The position numbers and the translations under genes were made by a program. From CALMEC01 sp964393105 (lineage in GTDB: Bacteria > Actinomycetota > Thermoleophilia > Miltoncostaeales > Miltoncostaeaceae), in assembly GCA_964393105.1 (NCBI GenBank), contig CAYMSM010000007.1, positions 1 to 11,993 on the forward strand: a stretch of 11,993 nt of DNA. The letters are read 5' to 3'. Of the stretch, positions 6,299 to 11,993 are shown in pieces. The notes beneath the pieces are model-generated. The model did not search any database, had not been told where the DNA came from, and was given only the letters and a program-made list of their open reading frames with translations. Each line of letters starts with the position of its first letter. The first letter of the stretch is position 1.

Positions 6299-6362
6299 GG
6301 CGGGCGATGGTAGCACGGGCCGAAGCGAGCGCTTCTCCGGCATAGATGCTACTGTGTAGCAC
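6299..6362. promoter_or_regulatory. Divergent promoter/operator region between the foldase and the toxin-antitoxin pair
   Basis: These 64 bp separate two divergent starts and hold three copies of one hexamer: TGCTAC at 6347-6352 and its complement GTAGCA at 6310-6315 and 6356-6361. TGCTAC-TGT-GTAGCA (6347-6361) is a perfect dyad. On the + strand TGC-TACTGT ends 7 nt before ATG 6363; on the minus strand TGC-TACCAT ends 8 nt before GTG 6298. Both look like extended -10 boxes for leaderless transcripts, and neither gene has a Shine-Dalgarno. No convincing -35 box is seen. The dyad could also be the autoregulatory operator of the antitoxin. Both readings are inference. Confidence 0.45.
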
Positions 6363-6644
6363 ATGCCTAGGGCGATGGTTGGGGTCAGGGAGTTGCGGCA
6401 GAACGCGAGCGTCCTGCTGCGACGCGTGGCGGCAGGTGAGTCGATCGTCGTGACCGATCGGGGCCGGCCGGTCGCTCGGCTGTCGCCGGTTTCGGGTGGC
6501 GGGGGAATGGCAGACCTCCGCGCAGCCGGATTGGTTCGTGAGCCGTTGCGAAGGATGCGCGACGCGCCGCCGGCGGTGAAAGTCCGCTCGGACGAAGCCG
6601 CAGCATCACGGGTGCTTGCGGCGGCTCGCGCCGACGAGCGCTGA
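6363..6644 (+). CDS. vapB: Phd/YefM-type antitoxin (VapB-like)
   Basis: This 93-aa antitoxin should bind the downstream PIN toxin and repress its own promoter. The N-terminal Phd/YefM fold is clear: VGVRELRQNASVLLRRV (6-22), AGESIVVTDRGRPVARLSPV (24-43). This is the dimeric DNA-binding half. The remaining 50 residues are Ala/Arg/Asp-rich and would be the toxin-neutralising tail. The start is ATG 6363, with no Shine-Dalgarno and a candidate -10 box 7 nt upstream, suggesting a leaderless mRNA; ATG 6375 is the alternative. The stop is 6 nt before the toxin start. The pair is transcribed against the surrounding housekeeping genes. Confidence 0.88.
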   Translation: MPRAMVGVRELRQNASVLLRRVAAGESIVVTDRGRPVARLSPVSGGGGMADLRAAGLVREPLRRMRDAPPAVKVRSDEAAASRVLAAARADER

Positions 6645-6650
6645 CGGCCG

Positions 6651-7049
6651 GTGCCGTGGTATGTCGACACGTCGGCGTTCATGAAGCTGGCAGTTGCCGA
6701 GGTCCGGAGTGCAGAGATGCGTAGGTGGGCCGAAGCAGAGGAGGAGCGCAGTGGCGCGCTGTGGTCGTCGGATCTGCTTCGTACAGAGGCGCTGCGCGTC
6801 GCCCGGCGGGTCTCGCAGGCAGCCCTCGAGTCCACGCGCGATCGGCTTGAGCGGATGGCCTTGATGGCGGTGACGACCGACACCTACCAGCGAGCAGGGG
6901 AACTCGACCCCGGGGTCCTCCGCTCGCTCGATGCACTCCACCTTGCGGCGGCGCTGAGACTCGGGGACGATCTCGACGGGATCGTTACGTACGACGACCG
7001 CATGACAGACGCAACCCACACGTTGGGGCTCAAGGCGCTCGCTCCGTAG
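6651..7049 (+). CDS. vapC: PIN-domain ribonuclease toxin (VapC family)
   Basis: VapC toxins are Mg-dependent endoribonucleases, often cutting tRNA, held inactive by their antitoxin. The 132-aa length is typical. The acidic PIN residues are all in place: Asp6 in YVDTSAFMKL, Glu46 in LLRTEALRVARR, Asp94 in LDALHLAAAL, and Asp115/Asp116 in IVTYDDRMTDAT, with the usual final GLKALAP. No truncation is visible, so it is probably active. The start is GTG 6651, 6 nt after the antitoxin stop, with at best a weak Shine-Dalgarno, consistent with coupling. The RNA target cannot be read from sequence. Confidence 0.92.
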   Translation: MPWYVDTSAFMKLAVAEVRSAEMRRWAEAEEERSGALWSSDLLRTEALRVARRVSQAALESTRDRLERMALMAVTTDTYQRAGELDPGVLRSLDALHLAAALRLGDDLDGIVTYDDRMTDATHTLGLKALAP

Positions 7050-7161
7050 GCAGTCGGGTCGGTTCGGGCCTCGGTGCTCGGGCTGGCGCTGGGTCGGTCA
7101 GACCCTCGCGTCACGCCACCTGCGTTCATCTCGGCGACCAGAATCGCGCCGGGCACCGGGA

Positions 7162-7180
7162 GGTGAACCGCCGTTTCACC
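7162..7180. terminator. Hairpin in the convergent gap between vapC and mfd
   Basis: GGTGAA (7162-7167) and TTCACC (7175-7180) pair around a 7-base loop, 113 nt after vapC and 125 nt after the mfd stop. There is no T-run. It is a candidate 3'-end structure for either convergent transcript. A weaker 5-bp dyad (CCTGA 7292-7296, TCAGG 7305-7309) overlaps the mfd stop. Confidence 0.3.
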
Positions 7181-7188
7181 GCTGACGC

Positions 7189-7237
7189 TGCAACGTCGGG
7201 TGTCTGACACCGGGTGTTGCACGCGACCGGCGTTGCA
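7189..7237. repeat. Composite intergenic palindrome (REP-like candidate)
   Basis: TGCAACG (7189-7195) and CGTTGCA (7231-7237) are inverted arms enclosing the near-perfect palindrome GGTGTC-T-GACACC (7199-7211) and the small dyad GTG-TTG-CAC (7214-7222). The stretch lies in a 255-nt non-coding gap (7050-7304) between convergent genes, where REP-type repeats are common. I have only one copy, so repeat status is unproven. I see no gene in the gap. Confidence 0.35.
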
Positions 7238-7304
7238 TCCGTTGACGTGCGGGTCCGCGCTGAGTCGCCGCGTCGGTGCGCGAGGTCCTTTCCTGAGGCC
7301 GTCG

Positions 7305-10300
7305 TCAGGCCGCCTGCGCAACCGCCTCGAGCAGCGCGTCGATGGCGCGCTCGGCGGCCTCGAGCCGCTCGTGGGGGGCCGACGGCGCCGGGACCGAGAC
7401 CGTGTGGTCGGCTGACGAGTACGTCGCGCGCGAATCGAGCCCGCGGAGCGCCCTGAGGGCTGCGCTCGTGAGCGCCACGGGTGCGACGACGACGCGACCC
7501 GCGCGAACGGCCAGCCGCGAGCCGCCCATGCGGATCAGCTTGAGCTTGAGCCGCTGCACCGTCATCAGGGCCTCGACCGGCGGCGGGGGCGGGCCGAAGC
7601 GATCGGCCAGCTCGCCTGCCAGGCGCTCGAGGGTCTCCTCGTCTGCGAGCGCGATCCGCCGGTGCAGATCGATCTTCGCCGCCTCGAAGCCCACGTAGTC
7701 GCTGGGGATGAACGCAGACACCGGGATTTCGACGCGGACCTCACGCGCGGGCGTGATCTCGCCGCGGCGGGCCGTGATCGCGTCGTTCAGCATCTGCAGG
7801 TACAGCTCGAAGCCGATCGCCGCGACGTGCCCGCTCTGCTCGTCGCCCAGCAGGTTGCCTGCGCCCCGGATCTCGAGGTCACGCATGGCGATGCGCAGGC
7901 CGCTCCCCAGCTCGGTGTAGTCCGCCACGGCGCGGAGGCGTGCCGCCGCGTCACGTGTCAGTGCGGCGTCACTCGGGTAGAGCAGGTACGCGTGCGCTGC
8001 AACGGGGGACCGCCCGACCCGCCCGCGCAACTGGTAGAGCTGCGACAACCCGAGCTGATCCGCGCGCTCGACGACGAGCGTGTTGGCGTTGGGGACGTCC
8101 AGACCGGCTTCGATGATCGTCGTCGACACCAGCACGTCCGCCTCGCCGCGCAGGAACCTCATCATGACCTCCTCGAGCTGGTGCTCGGGCATCTGTCCAT
8201 GGGCGACGACGACCCGCTGCTCCGGCACGAGCGCGCGCACGGCGTCGCCAGCCTCAGAGATCGACTCGACGCGGTTGTGCAACCAGAAGCTCTGTCCTCC
8301 GCGCGCGCGCTCGCGCTCAAGCGCCTCGCGCACGAGCGCCTCGTCGTACTCCCCGACATGGGTCGCGATCGCGCGCCTGCCCGCAGGTGGGGTCTCGATG
8401 ACGCTGATGTCGCGCATCCCCGACAGGGACATCTGCAGGGTCCGTGGGATCGGGGTCGCCGACAGCGACAGCACGTCGACCCGAAGCCGGAGCTGGCGCA
8501 TGGCCTCCTTCTGGGCCACGCCGAAGCGTTGCTCCTCGTCGAGGATCACGAGGCCCAGGTCTTTGGGCTGCACGTCCATGCCGAGCAGGCGATGCGTCCC
8601 GATCAGGATGTCGAGCGTGCCCCTGCGGAACGTGGCGAGCGTCGCCTTGGACTGGGCCGGCGAGCGAAGGCGGCTGACCATGTCGATCTCGACGGGCGTC
8701 TCGGCGAAGCGCTCACGGAACGTCCCCAGGTGTTGTTGGGCCAGAAGCGTCGTCGGCACGAGCACCATGACCTGCTTGCCGCCGAGCGCAGCCTTGTAGG
8801 CGGCACGCATCGCGACCTCGGTCTTGCCGAATCCGACGTCACCGCAGATCAGCCGGTCCATCGGCTGCGCACGCTCCATGTCCTCCATGACCTCGTCGAT
8901 CGCCCGCTCCTGGTCGGGTGTCTCGCGGTAGGCAAACCGGTGCTCGAACTCGCTGATCGCGGTGTCGTTCTCCGGGAACGCGAAGCCCTCCACGCGCCCG
9001 CGGCTCTCGTAGAGCGCGAAGAGTTCGCCGGCCATCTCGTGGACGGCGGCCCGAACGCGCGCTTTGAGCCGCTCCCACGCCTTGCCCCCGAGCTTGGACA
9101 GCGGCGGCGCGGAGCCGTCGGCACCGATATAGCGCGTCACCTTGTCCAGTTGGTCCTGGGGCACCCACACGCGGTCCTCGCCGGCGAACGCGAGCGCCAG
9201 GTAGTCGCGCGTGACGTTCGCAACGGTCTGGGTCTCGAACGCGACGAGCCTGCCGATGCCGTGGTCCTCGTGCACGACGTGATCCCCGACGCGAAGCTCC
9301 AGGAACGAGCGCAGCCGGCGACCCATCGTCGGGCGGCCGCCGGCACGGCGGCGGCGAAGCAACTCGCCCTCGGGGATGATCGCGACGCCCAGATCCGCCG
9401 AGATGAAGCCGCGCCGCACCGGCAGCACGCCGAACGAGACCATGCCGGGCCGCGGCGCCTGTTCGGCCAGGTCGATGGTGACGGGCTTGGCACGTTCGAG
9501 GGCCACGGCGGCACGCTCCAGATCACCCCTGCGGGCGAAGCACACGAGCACCCGAAGCCCGCCGGCGGCGAGGCGCGCGATCTCGGACGTCGCCTCTGCG
9601 TGGCCGCGCGCGGCGAATCGCGCCTCGCGCACGTCGACCACGCCTGCCGCTCCGCCCGTGGCCGGAGCGATGTCGAGCACCGCCATGTCGCCCAGTGCCG
9701 CCAGGAGCTCCTCGGGATCGGAGACCGCGCCGACGGCGACCTCGTCCTCCAGGAGCTCCAGCGCCTGGGTCAGGGCTCCGGTGTGCTGGGCCGGCGCCAG
9801 GCGGACGACCGCCGCCCGTCCGAGCTCCCGCGTCGCGTCGACCATCTCCGCATCCTCCGACTCGCCGGCAGGCCACACCGTAATGCGATCGACCTGACGG
9901 ACCGTGACCTGAGTGAACGGCGAAAACGCCCGGATGTCGTCGATGTCGTCACCGAACAAATCGATGCGCACGGGCTGATCGGCGGTCGTCGGGAACACGT
10001 CGACGATGCCGCCGCGCACCGCGATCTCGCCGCGCTCCTCGACCTGGACCACCCGCTCGTAGCCCAAGGCGGCGAGCCGCTCGACGATGTCGCCATCGAC
10101 GCTGCCGCCGCGGCGCAGCTCGAGCGGCGGCTCGGCTGACTCCGGCACGCGCTCCACGAGCGCGGCTATGCTCGCCACGACGATCGTGCCCGACTCCCCG
10201 AGCCTGCCGACCGCGCGTGCTCGTAGGCCGACGAGGTGCGGGGCCGGACCGACCGCGCCGCCGGCGGGCACGCCGCGCGATGGCCACAGCGCAACCGCCT

Positions 10301-10529
10301 CGGACCCGACGAGCGCCCGCAACTCTCCGGCGAGATCACGTGCCTCCTCGTCTCCGGGGGCCACGACCACCATCGGTCGACCGGCCTCGCGGTACAGCGC
10401 GGCCAGCACGAACGGCCAGGCGGGCCGACCGATCGCGAGGTGTCCGGCACGTCCTTCGCCGCTGAGCGACCGAAGTGCGGTCGCCTGCGCCTGGGGCGGC
10501 AGGATCAGGGGATCGAGGGTGTCGCTCAC
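7305..10529 (-). CDS. mfd: Transcription-repair coupling factor Mfd
   Basis: Mfd is the ATP-driven translocase that removes RNA polymerase stalled at DNA lesions and recruits UvrA. From GTG 10529 (overlapping the pth stop as GTGA) it has 1074 aa, somewhat shorter than the 1148 aa of E. coli. Domains in order: UvrB-like N-terminal half (about 30-360, with GYERVVQVEERGEIAVRGGI at 157-175), the CarD-like RNA polymerase interaction domain (about 410-475, VGDHVVHEDHGIGRLVAF), and the SF2 translocase with Walker A GDVGFGKTE (563-571), DEEQ box (664-667), SATPIPRT (690-697), VSTTIIEAGLDVPNA (801-815) and QLRGRVGR (833-840). The RecG/TRCF motif region (LGSGLRIAMRDLEIRGAGNL, 874-893) and a C-terminal TRCF domain (about 930-1030) follow. 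All helicase motifs are intact. The open frame extends upstream to 10754, but only within pth. Confidence 0.97.
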   Translation of the reverse strand: MSDTLDPLILPPQAQATALRSLSGEGRAGHLAIGRPAWPFVLAALYREAGRPMVVVAPGDEEARDLAGELRALVGSEAVALWPSRGVPAGGAVGPAPHLVGLRARAVGRLGESGTIVVASIAALVERVPESAEPPLELRRGGSVDGDIVERLAALGYERVVQVEERGEIAVRGGIVDVFPTTADQPVRIDLFGDDIDDIRAFSPFTQVTVRQVDRITVWPAGESEDAEMVDATRELGRAAVVRLAPAQHTGALTQALELLEDEVAVGAVSDPEELLAALGDMAVLDIAPATGGAAGVVDVREARFAARGHAEATSEIARLAAGGLRVLVCFARRGDLERAAVALERAKPVTIDLAEQAPRPGMVSFGVLPVRRGFISADLGVAIIPEGELLRRRRAGGRPTMGRRLRSFLELRVGDHVVHEDHGIGRLVAFETQTVANVTRDYLALAFAGEDRVWVPQDQLDKVTRYIGADGSAPPLSKLGGKAWERLKARVRAAVHEMAGELFALYESRGRVEGFAFPENDTAISEFEHRFAYRETPDQERAIDEVMEDMERAQPMDRLICGDVGFGKTEVAMRAAYKAALGGKQVMVLVPTTLLAQQHLGTFRERFAETPVEIDMVSRLRSPAQSKATLATFRRGTLDILIGTHRLLGMDVQPKDLGLVILDEEQRFGVAQKEAMRQLRLRVDVLSLSATPIPRTLQMSLSGMRDISVIETPPAGRRAIATHVGEYDEALVREALERERARGGQSFWLHNRVESISEAGDAVRALVPEQRVVVAHGQMPEHQLEEVMMRFLRGEADVLVSTTIIEAGLDVPNANTLVVERADQLGLSQLYQLRGRVGRSPVAAHAYLLYPSDAALTRDAAARLRAVADYTELGSGLRIAMRDLEIRGAGNLLGDEQSGHVAAIGFELYLQMLNDAITARRGEITPAREVRVEIPVSAFIPSDYVGFEAAKIDLHRRIALADEETLERLAGELADRFGPPPPPVEALMTVQRLKLKLIRMGGSRLAVRAGRVVVAPVALTSAALRALRGLDSRATYSSADHTVSVPAPSAPHERLEAAERAIDALLEAVAQAA

Positions 10530-11212
10530 AGCACGGTCGGGTCGGCCGGGCCGGGCTCGGCCGGCGACTCGGGAGGCTCGCCGTCGTCGCGGCGGCGCTG
10601 GCGTTCCCGTGCTCGTGAGCCGGGCTCTGCGGCATGGAATCTGGAGATTGCCGTCTCCATGCCGTCCGTGATCGCAGCCTCGATCATCGCCACCGCAGCC
10701 GCAAGCGCCGCCTCGACCTCTTCCTTCGGCTCGGAGAACGCCATCAGCACCCATGCGGCCTGATCACCACGGAAGTCGGCGGGCGGTCGCCCGATGCCGA
10801 TCCGCACGCGCAGGTAGTCGTCTCCCCCGAGCCCTTGCATGATCGACCGCAGGCCGTTGTGCCCCCCGCTGCCCCCGCCGATCTTGCCCCGCACCGTTCC
10901 GAACGGCAGGTCGAGATCGTCGTGGACGACGAGCACCTGCGTGCGCGTCGCCCTGAGGCTTCCCGACGCGGGGCCGACGGCGTCCCCGGAGAGGTTCATG
11001 TAGGTCGTGGGGATCAGGAGCGCCAGCGGCCCGGCGGGCCCGGCGATCTCGACGTACCGGCCGGCATACCGGGACTTCCAGCGGCCCGCGCCCATGCGCT
11101 CGGCCAACCGCTCGACGACAACCTGGCCGGCGTTGTGGCGCGTGCGCGCGTAGCGCGGCTCCGGGTTTCCGAGGCCGACGACAAGCCGAACGGGCAGGGC
11201 CTCGTCGGCCGT
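10526..11212 (-). CDS. pth: Peptidyl-tRNA hydrolase, with no canonical start codon
   Basis: Pth releases peptides from prematurely dropped peptidyl-tRNA and is essential in most bacteria. Numbered from ACG 11212 (228 aa), VVGLGNPEPRYARTRHNAG carries the catalytic Asn16 and His26. Then follow PTTYMNLSG with Asn73, VHDDLDLPFG with Asp98 and GGGSGGHNGLRSI with Asn119, matching E. coli N10, H20, N68, D93 and N114. The last about 35 residues are an Arg/Glu/Pro-rich tail. Between the in-frame rplY stop (TAG 11218-11216) and the first canonical codon, TTG 11107, there is no ATG, GTG or TTG, and TTG 11107 would remove Asn16 and His26. Candidates are ACG 11212 (6 nt after GGAG, giving an ADEALPVRLVVGLGNP head), CTG 11197 and GTT 11191. 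The start is therefore uncertain; the identity is not. The stop overlaps mfd by four bases. Confidence 0.9.
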   Translation of the reverse strand, partial: TADEALPVRLVVGLGNPEPRYARTRHNAGQVVVERLAERMGAGRWKSRYAGRYVEIAGPAGPLALLIPTTYMNLSGDAVGPASGSLRATRTQVLVVHDDLDLPFGTVRGKIGGGSGGHNGLRSIMQGLGGDDYLRVRIGIGRPPADFRGDQAAWVLMAFSEPKEEVEAALAAAVAMIEAAITDGMETAISRFHAAEPGSRARERQRRRDDGEPPESPAEPGPADPTVL

Positions 11213-11215
11213 CGG

Positions 11216-11869
11216 CTACTCCGACTCGTCGTCGTCGGCGCGACCGACGATCTCGGGCTCGACGTCCCCTTCGCCCACTTCCTCGCCCTCGCCCTCGACC
11301 TCGACGCGGGATGGGGCGGTGATCGAGGCGACCACCATCTCGGGATCACCGAGGATCTCGACCCCGTGGGGCGCGGTGACGTCGCTCAGGTGCAACACGG
11401 CCCCCGCCTCGAGGTCTACGACGTCGACCTCGATGCTGTCGGGAAGGGCGTCGGGCAGACACCGCACCGTCAGCTCGTGCACCGGCTGGCCGAGCACGCC
11501 GCCGTCGCGAACACCGACGGCGAGGCCGCTCAGCACGAGCGGCACGTTGGCCTCGATCTCCTGCTTCAGGTCGACCTGCTGGAAGTCCACGTGCAGCAGG
11601 TTGCCGCGCACGGGCGCCAGGTCCCAGTCCTTGAGGAGCGCCGGGACCGTGGGGTGACCCTCGACGGTGATCTCGAAGACGGCCGTCTTGCCGTGCTCGC
11701 CGTGGAGCGCCTTGTCCAGGTCACGCGCCGGAAGCACGAACGACAGCGACGCCTTGCCGGTCTGGTAGAGCACGCCGGGCACCTGCCCGCTCGCACGCAG
11801 CCGCTTGGCCTCGGTCGTGCCGAACCGGGTGCGCTCGGCGGCTTTGAGCTGGACGTGCTCTGACGACAT
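11216..11869 (-). CDS. rplY: Large-subunit ribosomal protein bL25 (Ctc/TL5 form)
   Basis: bL25 binds 5S rRNA in the 50S subunit; the two-domain Ctc form is also a general stress protein in some bacteria. From ATG 11869 it has 217 aa: the 5S-binding N-terminal domain (about 1-95: LKAAERTRFGTTEAKRLRASGQVPGVLYQ, as separate blocks), ending with the hallmark LLHVDFQQVD (91-100). The C-terminal beta domain (about 101-187, GGVLGQPVHELTVRCLP) follows, then an acidic tail (about 188-217) rich in Glu/Asp. The start is supported by GAGGAG (complement of 11877-11882) seven bases upstream; the frame extends to 11944 but without a Shine-Dalgarno. It is the first gene of the rplY-pth-mfd run, and its TAG is in the same frame as pth. 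Confidence 0.95.
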   Translation of the reverse strand: MSSEHVQLKAAERTRFGTTEAKRLRASGQVPGVLYQTGKASLSFVLPARDLDKALHGEHGKTAVFEITVEGHPTVPALLKDWDLAPVRGNLLHVDFQQVDLKQEIEANVPLVLSGLAVGVRDGGVLGQPVHELTVRCLPDALPDSIEVDVVDLEAGAVLHLSDVTAPHGVEILGDPEMVVASITAPSRVEVEGEGEEVGEGDVEPEIVGRADDDESE

Positions 11870-11903
11870 TCGTGAACTCCTCGAGGGTGACTGGCAGCCC
11901 GGC

Positions 11904-11909
11904 AGTGTA
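11904..11909 (-). promoter_or_regulatory. Candidate -10 box for rplY-pth-mfd
   Basis: On the minus strand TACACT (complement of 11904-11909) lies 34 nt upstream of the rplY ATG and fits the actinobacterial TAnnnT pattern. No good TTGACA-like -35 is found at 16-18 nt spacing (GTGCTC lies at 17). The remaining 84 bases to the window edge show no supportable gene. Confidence 0.35.
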
Positions 11910-11993
11910 GCGAAGCATCGCGCGTCGAGCACGTGACGGACCACTGGGACGAGGCCGAACGCGCCTGGAGCTCTTGACCGATGATCTCGAGGA

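Noticed and set aside
6299..6883. N-terminal extension of the foldase frame up to 6883
   Set aside because: It runs antisense through the toxin-antitoxin genes. The lipoprotein signal starts at GTG 6298, and residues before it are Arg/Ser/Ala-rich shadow sequence.
7662..10139. 825-codon open frame on the + strand opposite mfd
   Set aside because: It lies wholly antisense to an intact mfd, has Arg/His/Asp-rich low-complexity composition and no recognisable domain. High-GC third positions routinely leave antisense frames open.
10530..10754. N-terminal extension of mfd up to 10754
   Set aside because: It overlaps pth in another frame and has Gly/Arg-rich shadow composition. GTG 10529 overlaps the pth stop as GTGA and begins the Mfd-like sequence.
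11870..11944. Upstream extension of rplY to 11944
   Set aside because: ATG 11869 has GAGGAG at 7-nt spacing and starts the L25 homology. The extension contains the candidate -10 box.

Overview
The window is high-GC, gene-dense DNA with many GTG starts and 1- to 4-base gene overlaps. Its core is a block conserved across Actinobacteria: rplY, pth, mfd, mazG, eno, ftsB/divIC, DUF501. The same neighbourhood is known in Mycobacterium as rplY/pth, mfd, mazG, eno, divIC, Rv1025. The protein character, and a 105-residue hypothetical that resembles what I remember from Solirubrobacterales/Thermoleophilia genomes, suggest a soil-type actinobacterium of the Thermoleophilia. That placement is an inference.

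Layout from the left. Bases 1-201 hold no gene, but they contain an RNA-like fold closed by a 9-bp stem, then a small hairpin, upstream of a + strand pair: an ECF-type sigma factor (202-729) and its overlapping membrane-anchored, probable anti-sigma partner (726-1457). This pair meets the main minus-strand block tail to tail at a hairpin (1450-1476) whose arms contain both stop codons. Reading right to left, the main block is rplY, pth and mfd (11869 down to 7305), then a 255-nt gap and a + strand Phd/PIN (VapBC-type) toxin-antitoxin pair (6363-7049), then a PpiC-type foldase lipoprotein, mazG, eno, ftsB, DUF501, a 105-aa hypothetical and a 68-aa single-pass membrane protein (6298 down to 1469).

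The genes cover translation quality control (L25, peptidyl-tRNA hydrolase), transcription-coupled repair (Mfd), extracytoplasmic folding, nucleotide-pool cleaning (MazG), glycolysis (enolase) and division (FtsB). Start/stop overlaps (GTGA, ATGA, TGATG) suggest translational coupling along the minus-strand runs.

The most notable points are two essential genes without a normal start codon. The ftsB frame has no ATG, GTG or TTG before its membrane helix, but it becomes a clean 143-aa protein starting inside the eno stop (TGATG) if one G is removed from a GGGG run at 2844-2847. The pth frame has no canonical start upstream of its catalytic Asn and His; the best candidate is an ACG six bases after a GGAG. 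Also worth a look are the structured element at 1-112, the 64-bp divergent region between the foldase and the toxin-antitoxin pair (two matching TGC-TAnnnT boxes that suggest leaderless transcripts), and a nearly vanished methylase-like head on MazG. I see no clear novel multi-gene system; most of the window is conserved housekeeping DNA.
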